NCBI RefSeq assembly: GCF_013334205.1
Contig: NZ_CP054424.1
Coordinates: 1,384,001-1,448,000, forward strand
Length of the DNA stretch: 64,000 bases
Source: Rhodoferax sp. BAB1
GTDB lineage: Bacteria; Pseudomonadota; Gammaproteobacteria; Burkholderiales; Burkholderiaceae_C
Reading direction: 5' to 3'
A model generated the notes under the pieces. That model did no database searches, was not told where the DNA came from, and saw only the letters and a list, made by a program, of their open reading frames with translations. This document shows positions 8,669-17,539 of this stretch, piece by piece. The number at the start of each line of letters is the position of its first letter. Within the stretch, counting starts at the first letter, position 1. A program made the position numbers and the translations under genes.

Positions 8669-11226
8669 GCTCTAACCTGAGGTTTTTCTGCTTGCAGTTG
8701 TGGAGGGGCTGACGCCGCTGTTGGTCCGTCCACCGGCAGCCAGAAGGTGAACCGGCAGCCTGCGACTTCGGAGCCATTGTAGAGGTTCTCCGCCTTCATC
8801 CGGCCCTGGTGCGACTCGACGATGGAGCGGCACAGGGACAGGCCGATGCCCATGCCTTCGGCCTTGGTGGTGTGGAAGGCCTCGTACAGGCGTGCCATGA
8901 CCTCGGGCGCAATGCCCTGGCCGGTGTCGGTGACGGTGAATTCCACCACCGGCCGGCCCTCCACGGTCGCAGGCAGCACGTGCAGTTCCACCCGGCGATG
9001 CGGGGGCGGGCGCTGGGCATGGACGATGGATTCGGCAGCGTTTTTCAGCAGGTTGACCAGCACCTGCTCGATCAGGATGGGATCGACCAGCACCGGGGGC
9101 AGGTCGGCCATGAAGTAGCTCAGGCGCACGTTGTAGCGGCGCAGCTCGATCTCGGCCAGCTCGACCGCCTCGTTGACCATGACGGCGACTTCCGACAGCG
9201 TGCGGTTGGGCTCGCTGCGCTTCACGAAGGAACGGATGCGCTGGATGATCTGGCCGGCGCGCTGGGCCTGCTTGGCGGTCTTCTCCAGCGCGCCCAGCAG
9301 GTCCTCCTCGGAGATCTGCTGCGCCTTGATGCGCGAGACCATGCCGTTGCAGTAGTTGTTGATGGCGGTCAGCGGCTGGTTCAGCTCGTGCGCGACGCTG
9401 GAGGCCATCTCGCCCATGGTGATCAGCCGGCTGGCGGTCTGGGCGCGCTCGGCCTGGGCCGCGGACTGGGCCTCGGCCAGGCGGCGCGGCGTGATGTCGG
9501 TGGCGATCACCATCTGGGCCAGGCGGCCATCTACCCAGGTCAGGTAACGCGTGCGCACCTCCAGCCACTTGCCCAGTTCCTCCACATAGAGCTCGGCGTT
9601 CTCGGCGTCGGCGTCGGGCAGGGCGCTGGTGGGCATGCCGACCAGGTTGTCGACGTGGTCCTGGCTGTCCTCGCTGCTCACGCGCGCCGGCAGGCCGGCC
9701 TGGGTGGACAGGCGCACATGGCCGCTGCTCTGTTCATGGAACCAGAGCCGGTACAGCTTGTTCGCGAACAGCAGCTCATCCGTGCCCAGCGGTGCCACCG
9801 AGACCGAGGCGTCCAGCGCCTCCAGTACCGTGGTGAAACGTTCATAAGACGCATACAGCTGCTCGCGCACACGGTTGGGCTCGGTGATGTCGGTCATCGA
9901 GGTCATCCAGCCGGTCTGCAGGCCGCGCGCGTCGATCAGCGGGGAGACGTAGATGCGGGCATCGAACAGCGTGCTGTCCTTGCGCTTGACGCGGACCTGG
10001 AAGCCGCCCGGGGTCACGCGACCCGTCAGCTCGTCCTCCAGGCGCCCCATCAGCATGTCGCGGTCTTCTTCCGGCCAGTAGGGGAAGGGGGCGGTGCAGC
10101 CGACCAGTTCGCGTTCGCTCCAGCCCGTCATCTGGCAGAAGGCTGCGTTGACGTAGGTGATGCGGCCCTGCAGGTCGAGTGCGCGCATGCCCGTGGGCAT
10201 GGAGTTCTCCATGGCGCGGCGGAAGTTGGTCTCCAGCACCAGGGCCTGCTGCGCCTGCATGCGCCGACGGGTGTGACGCCAGTTGGCGATCAGCATCCAG
10301 GCCGTCATCACGCTGAGCGTGCCCACCAGCCAGAACAGGCCGCTGCCGATCACGCCCAGCGAGGCGCGGTAGGCCTGGGCGTGCAGCACCAGCCCGTTGC
10401 CTACCGGCGAGACCGGTACCTCGTATTCATTGGCATGCGAGGCCCAGCCCAGCCATTGGCCGGCCCGGTTGCGCTTGGGCGCGCTGCTGCCTGCCAGCAC
10501 ATCGCCCCGCGAGTCACGCAGGGAGACGGCATAACGCGCCGACACCTCGGAGGGCACACCGTAGCGGTAGAGCGCGTCCAGCGAGTATTCGGCCAGCAGC
10601 ACGCCGACAAAGCGGGTGCGGCTGTGCAGGGGCAGGTGCAGTTCCAGCAGGGCGCTGCCGTCGGGCGAAGCGGCGCGCTGCACATAAATCGGTTGGCGCA
10701 GCTCACGCGCCAGGGCGAAGGCATTCTCGGTTTCGCTGGGTTTCTCCACCGCGTCGGCGCTGTGTGCCGGACTGTTGACCAGACCGGCGGCCAGGGTGGC
10801 ATGGCCCTGGCTGGCCCGCATGCGTTTGCGGTCGTCGATCCAGCTCAGGCCCTGCAGCTCCGGGTATTGCCCGACCAGGGCGTTGGCACGGGTGCGGAAC
10901 TGCTCGGTGTCCAGCTCCTGGCCGGAGATCTCCTGGGCCAGACGCACCAGCTCTTCCTGGCGCTCCAGCAGCCGCAGGCGCATGCGCTGCTGGGCATATT
11001 CCACGTCGCGGCGCACGGCCTCCTGTTCCCGCTCCATTTCCTCCAGGCGCAGATAACCGAAGGCGGCGACGATGGCGGCAAAAAAGAGCAGTACGGCCAC
11101 CAGCGGTGCCAACATGGCGTAGCGGTCCTGACGGTGCGGGGACTGCTGGCGCCACCACTGCCGCAGGCGCACCAGCGCAGGCAGTTCGCGCAGGGAAGGA
11201 AGCAGTTGGCTCAGGCGTGTTTGCAT
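8665..11226 (-). CDS. membrane PAS sensor histidine kinase
   Basis: 853 residues. It has a transmembrane segment near 40-60, a periplasmic sensing region of about 250 residues preceded by a coiled-coil-like stretch, and a second membrane segment (SGLFWLVGTLSVMTAWML). At least one clear PAS domain follows (MENSMPTGMRALDLQGRITYVN), with a second PAS-like stretch after it. The HisKA phospho-acceptor is His613 in the HELNQPL motif, and the HATPase has N-box (LLKNAAESI) and G-boxes (DTGQGI, GMGIGLS). The architecture fits the FixL/DctB-like group that senses small ligands or redox. It overlaps the regulator gene by 4 bp and is 149 bp divergent from aceE. The ligand is unknown. Confidence 0.92.
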   Translation of the reverse strand: MQTRLSQLLPSLRELPALVRLRQWWRQQSPHRQDRYAMLAPLVAVLLFFAAIVAAFGYLRLEEMEREQEAVRRDVEYAQQRMRLRLLERQEELVRLAQEISGQELDTEQFRTRANALVGQYPELQGLSWIDDRKRMRASQGHATLAAGLVNSPAHSADAVEKPSETENAFALARELRQPIYVQRAASPDGSALLELHLPLHSRTRFVGVLLAEYSLDALYRYGVPSEVSARYAVSLRDSRGDVLAGSSAPKRNRAGQWLGWASHANEYEVPVSPVGNGLVLHAQAYRASLGVIGSGLFWLVGTLSVMTAWMLIANWRHTRRRMQAQQALVLETNFRRAMENSMPTGMRALDLQGRITYVNAAFCQMTGWSERELVGCTAPFPYWPEEDRDMLMGRLEDELTGRVTPGGFQVRVKRKDSTLFDARIYVSPLIDARGLQTGWMTSMTDITEPNRVREQLYASYERFTTVLEALDASVSVAPLGTDELLFANKLYRLWFHEQSSGHVRLSTQAGLPARVSSEDSQDHVDNLVGMPTSALPDADAENAELYVEELGKWLEVRTRYLTWVDGRLAQMVIATDITPRRLAEAQSAAQAERAQTASRLITMGEMASSVAHELNQPLTAINNYCNGMVSRIKAQQISEEDLLGALEKTAKQAQRAGQIIQRIRSFVKRSEPNRTLSEVAVMVNEAVELAEIELRRYNVRLSYFMADLPPVLVDPILIEQVLVNLLKNAAESIVHAQRPPPHRRVELHVLPATVEGRPVVEFTVTDTGQGIAPEVMARLYEAFHTTKAEGMGIGLSLCRSIVESHQGRMKAENLYNGSEVAGCRFTFWLPVDGPTAASAPPQLQAEKPQVRA

Positions 11227-11263
11227 GTTTGGCTAGTGTATTCGGAGTGCGTTTTCGGGTCTT

Positions 11264-11278
11264 TTGTGAAATTCACAA
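11264..11278. promoter_or_regulatory. perfect palindrome between sensor kinase and aceE
   Basis: TTGTGAA-A-TTCACAA, two perfect 7-bp arms round one base, lies in an AT-rich gap 38 bp upstream of the kinase start and about 98 bp upstream of aceE. Its position between divergent genes suggests an operator controlling one or both. The binding protein is unknown. Confidence 0.5.
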
Positions 11279-11375
11279 TATGAAATAGAAAAGCACAGCT
11301 TAAAATTTTCTGGAAATTATGAGAAACTCGCGAATCGTTCTAAATTGGCCATCAGCCTGAAACCGAGGAGCACGC

Positions 11376-14099
11376 ATGTCAGCCCAACCCCAGAACCTGC
11401 CAGGACTCAATGCCGAGGATCTCGACAGCCAGGAGACCCAGGAATGGAAACACGCCCTGGAGGCCGTGATCGCGCAGGAGGGCCCCGAGCGTGCCCATTT
11501 CCTGCTGGAGCAATTGCTGGAGCATGCGCGCGAGCACAGCATCGACCTGCCCTTCTCGGCCACCACCGGCTACGTCAACTCCATCGAGCCGGCCCAGGAG
11601 GCGCACAGCCCAGGTAACCTGGACCTGGAAGGCCGCCTGCGCGCCTATATGCGCTGGAACGCCATGGCCATGGTGGTCAAGGCCAACCGCCTGGATCCGG
11701 CCGACGGTGGTGACCTCGGTGGTCACATCAGTTCCTTCCAGTCGCTGGCGCACATGTTCGCGGCCGGCTTCAACCATTTCTGGCACGGTGACAACACCGA
11801 CGAGGGCGGCACCCACGGGGGCGATCTGCTTTACATCCAGGGCCATTCCTCGCCTGGCATCTATGCCCGGGCTTTCCTGGAAGGCCGCATCAGCGAAGAG
11901 CAGATGCTGAACTTCCGCCAGGAAGTCGACGGCAAGGGCCTGTCCAGCTACCCGCATCCCAAGCTGATGCCCGGCTTCTGGCAGTTCCCCACCGTGTCCA
12001 TGGGCCTGGGGCCCATCATGTCGATCTACCAGGCGCGTTTCCTCAAGTACCTGCACGCCCGCGGCATTGCCGACACCAGCCAGCGCAAGGTCTGGGTCTT
12101 CTGCGGCGATGGCGAGATGGACGAACCCGAAAGCCTGGGCGCCATTGGCTTGGCCGCGCGCGAGAAGCTGGACAACCTGGTGTTTGTCGTCAACTGCAAT
12201 CTGCAGCGCCTGGACGGCCCGGTGCGCGGCAACGGCAAGATCATCCAGGAGCTCGAAGGCGAGTTCCGCGGTGCCGGATGGAACGTCATCAAGCTGATCT
12301 GGGGCCGGGAATGGGATGGCCTGCTGGCCAAGGACAAGGAAGGCATCCTGCGCAAGGTCATGATGGACACGCTGGACGGTGACTACCAGGCCTTCAAGGC
12401 CAATGACGGTGCCTTCGTGCGCAAGAACTTCTTCGGCCGCGATCCGCGCACGCTGGAGATGGTGGCCAAGATGAGCGACGAGGAAGTCTGGGGCCTGCGC
12501 CGCGGCGGCCACGACGCGCAGAAGGTCTATGCAGCCTTCCACAAGGCCCACAACTCCCAGGGCGGCCCCACCGTACTGCTGGTCAAGACCGTCAAGGGCT
12601 GGGGCATGGGCAAGGCCGGCGAGGGCAAGAACACCGCGCACCAGACCAAGAAGCTCTCGGACGACGACATCCGCTACATGCGCGACCGTTTCAACATCCC
12701 GATCCCCGACAGCGAGCTGGCCAAGATCCCCTTCTACAAGCCGGCCGACGACACACCGGAGATGAAGTACCTGCACGAGCGCCGCAAGGCCCTGGGCGGT
12801 TACCTGCCCAAGCGCCGCACCGTGTCGAGCGAGAAATTCACCGTGCCTCCGCTGGAGACCTTCAAGTCGGTGCTGGAGCCCACGGCCGAGGGCCGCGAAA
12901 TCTCCACCACCCAGGCCTATGTGCGTTTCCTCACGCAGCTGCTGCGTGACCAGGCCCTGGGCCCGCGTGTGGTGCCCATCCTGGTGGACGAGGCTCGCAC
13001 CTTCGGCATGGAAGGGCTGTTCCGCCAGATCGGCATCTACAACCCCGAAGGTCAGAAGTACACCCCGGTCGACAAGGACCAGGTCATGTACTACAAGGAA
13101 GACAAGGCCGGCCAGATCCTGCAGGAAGGCATCAACGAGGCGGGCGGCATCAGCAGCTGGATCGCCGCGGCAACGTCGTATTCGACGAACAACCGCATCA
13201 TGATCCCGTTCTACATCTATTACTCGATGTTCGGCCTGCAGCGCGTGGGCGACCTGGCCTGGGCGGCTGGCGACATGCAGGCACGCGGTTTCCTGCTGGG
13301 CGGCACCTCCGGGCGCACCACGCTCAACGGTGAAGGCCTGCAGCATGAGGACGGCCACAGCCAGGTCCTGGCCAGCACCATCCCGAACTGCGTGAGCTAC
13401 GACCCGACCTTCGCGCACGAGGTGGGCATCATCCTGCACCATGGCCTCAAGCGCATGGTCGAGAAGCAGGACAACGTCTTCTTCTACCTGACCCTGCTCA
13501 ACGAGAACTACGCCATGCCAGGCCTGAAGGCCGGCACGGAAGAGCAGATCATCAAGGGCATGTACCTGCTGCAGGAAGCCAAGGCGGCCAAGAAGGCCCC
13601 GCAGGTCAACCTGCTGGGTTCGGGCACCATCCTGCGCGAATCGATGTTCGCCAAGGAACTGCTGGAGAAGGACTGGGGCGTGAGCGCCAATGTCTGGAGC
13701 TGCCCGAGTTTCAACGAACTGGCGCGCGACGGCCAGGACGTCGAGCGCTGGAATCTGCTGCACCCGACAGCGAAGCAGCGCGTGGCCTTTGTCACGCAGC
13801 AGTTGGAGCCGTATGCCGGCCCGGTGATTGCCTCCACCGACTACGTGAAGACCTTCTCCGAGCAGATCCGTCCCTACATCCCCAAGGGCCGGACCTACAA
13901 GGTGCTGGGCACCGACGGTTTTGGTCGCAGCGACTTCCGCAGCAAGCTGCGCGAGCACTTCGAGGTCAACCGCCACTACATCGTAGTCGCCGCGCTCAAG
14001 GCCCTGGCCGAAGAGGGCACGGTGCCGATGGAGAAGGTGGCCGAGGCCATCGCCAAGTACAAGATCAAGGTGGACAAAGTGAATCCCCTCTACGCTTAA
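11376..14099 (+). CDS. aceE: pyruvate dehydrogenase E1 component, homodimeric
   Basis: 907 residues, the homodimeric E1 type of gammaproteobacteria and betaproteobacteria. It decarboxylates pyruvate with thiamine diphosphate and reductively acetylates the E2 lipoyl group. The TPP-binding segment (CGDGEMDEPES ... NCNLQRLDGPV) and the GGTSGRTTLNGEGLQHEDGH block typical of AceE are intact. A good ribosome-binding site (GAGGAG) precedes the ATG. It starts the operon aceE-aceF-lpdA, 47 bp before aceF. The upstream divergent two-component system and the palindrome at 11264 may regulate it. Confidence 0.97.
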   Translation: MSAQPQNLPGLNAEDLDSQETQEWKHALEAVIAQEGPERAHFLLEQLLEHAREHSIDLPFSATTGYVNSIEPAQEAHSPGNLDLEGRLRAYMRWNAMAMVVKANRLDPADGGDLGGHISSFQSLAHMFAAGFNHFWHGDNTDEGGTHGGDLLYIQGHSSPGIYARAFLEGRISEEQMLNFRQEVDGKGLSSYPHPKLMPGFWQFPTVSMGLGPIMSIYQARFLKYLHARGIADTSQRKVWVFCGDGEMDEPESLGAIGLAAREKLDNLVFVVNCNLQRLDGPVRGNGKIIQELEGEFRGAGWNVIKLIWGREWDGLLAKDKEGILRKVMMDTLDGDYQAFKANDGAFVRKNFFGRDPRTLEMVAKMSDEEVWGLRRGGHDAQKVYAAFHKAHNSQGGPTVLLVKTVKGWGMGKAGEGKNTAHQTKKLSDDDIRYMRDRFNIPIPDSELAKIPFYKPADDTPEMKYLHERRKALGGYLPKRRTVSSEKFTVPPLETFKSVLEPTAEGREISTTQAYVRFLTQLLRDQALGPRVVPILVDEARTFGMEGLFRQIGIYNPEGQKYTPVDKDQVMYYKEDKAGQILQEGINEAGGISSWIAAATSYSTNNRIMIPFYIYYSMFGLQRVGDLAWAAGDMQARGFLLGGTSGRTTLNGEGLQHEDGHSQVLASTIPNCVSYDPTFAHEVGIILHHGLKRMVEKQDNVFFYLTLLNENYAMPGLKAGTEEQIIKGMYLLQEAKAAKKAPQVNLLGSGTILRESMFAKELLEKDWGVSANVWSCPSFNELARDGQDVERWNLLHPTAKQRVAFVTQQLEPYAGPVIASTDYVKTFSEQIRPYIPKGRTYKVLGTDGFGRSDFRSKLREHFEVNRHYIVVAALKALAEEGTVPMEKVAEAIAKYKIKVDKVNPLYA

Positions 14100-14146
14100 G
14101 CGCAGAGCGGGACTCACTTTGCAGCGCAGAACAAGGAAGACAGAAC

Positions 14147-15487
14147 ATGGCACTCATAGAAATCAAGGTCCCGGACATCGGTGACTTCGAATCGGTTGCG
14201 GTCATCGAACTGCTGGTCAAACCCGGCGACACGGTGAAGGCCGAGCAGTCCCTCATCACGGTCGAGTCTGACAAGGCCTCGATGGAGATCCCTTCCAGCC
14301 ACGCTGGTGTGGTCAAGGAACTCAAGGTCAAGATGGGCGACAAGGTCGCCATGGGGTCCGTGGTGCTGATGCTGGATGCGGCCGAGGCTGGCGCCAGTGC
14401 GGCACCTGCGCCTGCACCTGCTGCAGCCCCGGCGCCCGTGCCAGCTCCTGTTGCCGCTGCACCCGTTGCGGCACCTGCAGCCGCCAAGCCGGCTGCTGCA
14501 CCCGCTCCGGTGGCGTCTGTTGCCGTTCCCGCTCACGATCCCACGGCCCCCAGGGGCCAGCTGCCGCATGCCAGTCCGTCGGTGCGCAAGTTCGCGCGCG
14601 AACTCGGCGTGCCGCTGGAAGAGGTCAAGGGCAGCGGCCCCAAGGGCCGCATCGTGGACGAAGACATCAAGAACTTCACCAAGTCCGTCATGAGCGGCGC
14701 GGCGCGCACCCAGGCCATGGGCGCGGCTTCGTCCGGTGGTGGTGATGGCGCCGGCCTGGGCCTGCTGCCCTGGCCCAAGGTGGACTTTGCCAAGTTCGGC
14801 CCCATCGAGCGCAAGGATCTCTCGCGCATCAAGAAGATCAGCGGCGCCAACCTGCACCGCAACTGGGTGATGATCCCGCACGTCACCAGTTACGAAGATG
14901 CCGACATCACCGAGTTGGAAGCCCTGCGCGTGCAGCTCAACAAGGAAAACGAGAAGGCAGGCATCAAGTTCACCATGCTGGCCTTTGTCATCAAGGCGGC
15001 GGTGGCGGCACTCAAGAAATTCCCCGAGTTCAATGCCAGCCTCGACGGCGATCAACTGGTCCTGAAGAATTACTGGAACATCGGCTTTGCGGCCGATACG
15101 CCCAACGGCCTGGTCGTGCCCGTGCTCAAGAACGCCGACCAGAAGGGTCTGGTGGAGATTTCCGCCGAGATGGCCGAGCTGTCCAAGAAAGCGCGTGACG
15201 GCAAGCTGGGCGGCGCCGACATGCAGGGTGGCACCTTCTCGATCTCCTCGCTGGGCGGTATCGGCACCACCTACTTCACGCCGCTGATCAACGCGCCCGA
15301 AGTGGCCATCCTGGGCCTGTCCAAGAGTGCGATGAAGCCGGTCTGGGACGGCAAGGCCTTCCAGCCTCGCCTGCTCATGCCGCTCTCGCTGTCCTACGAC
15401 CATCGTGTGATCGATGGCGCCGCTGGCGCACGTTTCAACGCCTACCTGGCCCAGGTCCTCGGCGACTTCCGCCGCGTGATGCTCTAA
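14147..15487 (+). CDS. aceF: dihydrolipoyllysine acetyltransferase E2 of pyruvate dehydrogenase
   Basis: 446 residues. There is one N-terminal lipoyl domain (residues 1-80, lipoyl Lys in ESDKASMEI), an Ala/Pro-rich flexible linker (about 82-140), a peripheral-subunit-binding domain ([12 protein letters not shown] ... GPKGRI) and the acetyltransferase domain ending with the SYDHRVIDG catalytic His motif. It passes acetyl from lipoate to CoA. Enterobacterial AceF usually has three lipoyl domains; here there is one, and a second sits on E3 encoded 10 bp downstream. The first 200 bp are strongly similar to the 5' end of lpdA. Confidence 0.96.
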   Translation: MALIEIKVPDIGDFESVAVIELLVKPGDTVKAEQSLITVESDKASMEIPSSHAGVVKELKVKMGDKVAMGSVVLMLDAAEAGASAAPAPAPAAAPAPVPAPVAAAPVAAPAAAKPAAAPAPVASVAVPAHDPTAPRGQLPHASPSVRKFARELGVPLEEVKGSGPKGRIVDEDIKNFTKSVMSGAARTQAMGAASSGGGDGAGLGLLPWPKVDFAKFGPIERKDLSRIKKISGANLHRNWVMIPHVTSYEDADITELEALRVQLNKENEKAGIKFTMLAFVIKAAVAALKKFPEFNASLDGDQLVLKNYWNIGFAADTPNGLVVPVLKNADQKGLVEISAEMAELSKKARDGKLGGADMQGGTFSISSLGGIGTTYFTPLINAPEVAILGLSKSAMKPVWDGKAFQPRLLMPLSLSYDHRVIDGAAGARFNAYLAQVLGDFRRVML

Positions 15488-15497
15488 GGAGAACCGA

Positions 15498-17306
15498 ATG
15501 GCATTGGTAGAAATCAAGGTCCCGGACATCGGCGACTTCGAATCGGTCGCAGTGATCGAGCTGCTGGTCAAGCCCGGCGACACCATCAAGGCCGAGCAGA
15601 GCCTGATCACTGTGGAGAGCGACAAGGCCTCCATGGAAATCCCGGCCAGCCAGGGTGGGGTGGTCAAGGAACTCAAGGTCAAGATCGGTGACAAAGTTAA
15701 AGAAGGTAGCGTCGTGCTGCTACTCGAGTCATCTGCAACTGCAGCACCGGCTCCCGCCGCGGCTACGCCTGCCGTTGCAGCTCCCGCCGCACCCAAGGTC
15801 GCGGCGCCAGCTCCGGCTGCTGCGAGCTTCGGCGGCAGCGCCGACCTCGACTGCGATGTGCTCGTGCTCGGCGGTGGCCCCGGCGGTTATTCGGCCGCCT
15901 TCCGCGCGGCCGACCTCGGCCTCAAGGTCGTGCTGGTCGAGCGTTATGCCGCGCTGGGCGGCGTCTGTCTGAACGTCGGCTGCATTCCGTCCAAGGCCCT
16001 GCTGCACGTAGCCGCCGTGATGGACGAGGTCAGCCACCTGGGTGACCTGGGGGTGGACTTCGGTAAGCCGGTGGTGAACATCGACAAGCTGCGCGGCCAC
16101 AAGGAAAAGGTGATCGGCAAGCTGACCGGCGGCCTGGCCGCCATGGCCAAGATGCGCAAGGTCACGGTCGTGCGCGGTTACGGTGCTTTCGTCGGCCCCA
16201 AGCACGTGGAAGTGGAAGAGACCACGGGTAGCGCGCAAGACAAGACCGGCAAGAAGCAGGTCGTGGCTTTCAAGAAGGCCATCATCGCTGCGGGCAGCCA
16301 GGCCGTGCGCCTGCCCTTCATGCCCGACGATCCGCGTGTGGTGGACAGCACCGGTGCGCTGGCGCTCAAGGAAGTGCCCAAGCGCATGCTCATCCTGGGC
16401 GGCGGCATCATCGGCCTGGAAATGGGCACGGTCTACAGCACCCTGGGCGCACGCCTGGACGTGGTGGAAATGATGGACGGCCTGATGCAGGGCGCCGACC
16501 GTGACCTGGTCAAGGTCTGGCAGAAGATGAACGCCCCGCGTTTTGACAACATCATGCTCAAGACCAAGACCGTGGGCGCCAAGGCCACGCCCAAGGGCAT
16601 CGAGGTGACGTTCGAAAGTGCCGAGCCGGGTGGGGCGGTCCCGCCACCGCAGACTTACGACCTGGTGCTGCAGGCCGTGGGCCGCACCCCCAACGGCAAG
16701 AAGATCGCCGCCGACAAGGCCGGTGTCAGCGTGACCGACCGCGGTTTCATCAACGTCGACATCCAGATGCGCACCAACGTGCCGCACATCTTCGCCATTG
16801 GCGACATCGTGGGCCAGCCCATGCTGGCGCACAAGGCGGTGCACGAGGCGCATGTGGCGGCCGAAGTGATCGCCGGTGAACTGCAGGGCAACAAGGAACT
16901 GGCTTCTGCCGCCTTCAACGCCCGCGTGATTCCCAGCGTGGCCTATACCGACCCGGAAGTGGCCTGGGTGGGCCTGACCGAAGACCAAGCCAAGGCCCAA
17001 GGGCTGAAGGTCAAGAAGGGCCTGTTCCCCTGGACGGCTTCGGGCCGCGCCATTGCCAATGGCCGTGACGAGGGGTTCACCAAGCTGCTGTTCGACGAAG
17101 AGACGCATCGCATCGTCGGCGGTGGCATCGTGGGCACGCATGCGGGCGACATGATTGGCGAGATCGCACTGGCCATTGAGATGGGCGCCGACGCCGTGGA
17201 CATCGGCAAGACCATCCACCCGCATCCCACGCTGGGCGAAAGCATCGGCATGGCCGCGGAAGTGGCGCATGGCAGCTGCACGGACGTACCGCCGGCACGA
17301 CGCTGA
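15498..17306 (+). CDS. lpdA: dihydrolipoamide dehydrogenase E3 with N-terminal lipoyl domain
   Basis: 602 residues, about 125 more than a plain E3. Residues 1-80 are a lipoyl domain almost identical to that of AceF (lipoyl Lys in ESDKASMEI), then an Ala/Pro linker, then the flavoprotein: FAD motif [10 protein letters not shown], redox disulfide [18 protein letters not shown] motif GGGIIGLE and the C-terminal HPHPTLGES with the active-site His. It reoxidises dihydrolipoamide with NAD and may also serve other lipoyl enzymes. Lipoyl-E3 fusions are known in other proteobacterial pdh operons. It is the last gene before a strong terminator. Confidence 0.96.
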   Translation: MALVEIKVPDIGDFESVAVIELLVKPGDTIKAEQSLITVESDKASMEIPASQGGVVKELKVKIGDKVKEGSVVLLLESSATAAPAPAAATPAVAAPAAPKVAAPAPAAASFGGSADLDCDVLVLGGGPGGYSAAFRAADLGLKVVLVERYAALGGVCLNVGCIPSKALLHVAAVMDEVSHLGDLGVDFGKPVVNIDKLRGHKEKVIGKLTGGLAAMAKMRKVTVVRGYGAFVGPKHVEVEETTGSAQDKTGKKQVVAFKKAIIAAGSQAVRLPFMPDDPRVVDSTGALALKEVPKRMLILGGGIIGLEMGTVYSTLGARLDVVEMMDGLMQGADRDLVKVWQKMNAPRFDNIMLKTKTVGAKATPKGIEVTFESAEPGGAVPPPQTYDLVLQAVGRTPNGKKIAADKAGVSVTDRGFINVDIQMRTNVPHIFAIGDIVGQPMLAHKAVHEAHVAAEVIAGELQGNKELASAAFNARVIPSVAYTDPEVAWVGLTEDQAKAQGLKVKKGLFPWTASGRAIANGRDEGFTKLLFDEETHRIVGGGIVGTHAGDMIGEIALAIEMGADAVDIGKTIHPHPTLGESIGMAAEVAHGSCTDVPPARR

Positions 17307-17328
17307 GTTTTCCTCCTGCACACCCAAC

Positions 17329-17354
17329 GGGCGCCTTGATGGCGCCCTTTTTTT
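17329..17354 (+). terminator. intrinsic terminator of aceEF-lpdA
   Basis: GGGCGCC, loop TTGAT, GGCGCCC, followed by seven T. It lies 22 bp after the lpdA stop and is a textbook Rho-independent terminator. Confidence 0.92.
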
Positions 17355-17413
17355 GCCTTTTTCCGGCGTTTTGAGCCACCACCGAAGGTTTTGAGGGGTG
17401 GTCTTGCCTTTAT

Positions 17414-17449
17414 GTTACAAAAGATTACACTGGGTTACATCAGGTTACA
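17414..17449 (+). promoter_or_regulatory. four GTTACA-type direct repeats at exact 10-bp spacing
   Basis: Hexamers GTTACA, ATTACA, GTTACA, GTTACA begin at 17414, 17424, 17434 and 17444, so each copy falls on the same face of the DNA helix. They lie about 90-125 bp upstream of the two-partner secretion operon. Helically phased direct repeats are the usual binding pattern of OmpR/PhoB-type winged-helix regulators, so a tandem-dimer operator is likely; the regulator is not encoded next to it. Confidence 0.6.
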
Positions 17450-17539
17450 AATAGAAAAGCGACAGGAGGGTGAACGGGCCCTTGTGGCACGAGAGGCCTG
17501 AAAACGAGTTGCTCTTGTGGGCTGACCGGAAGGGGGAAG

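Noticed and set aside
8809..11283. 824-codon plus-strand frame opposite the sensor kinase
   Set aside because: Shadow of the kinase gene; no domains.
11379..14153. 924-codon open frame antisense to aceE
   Set aside because: No recognisable domain, and aceE on the other strand is complete and conserved.
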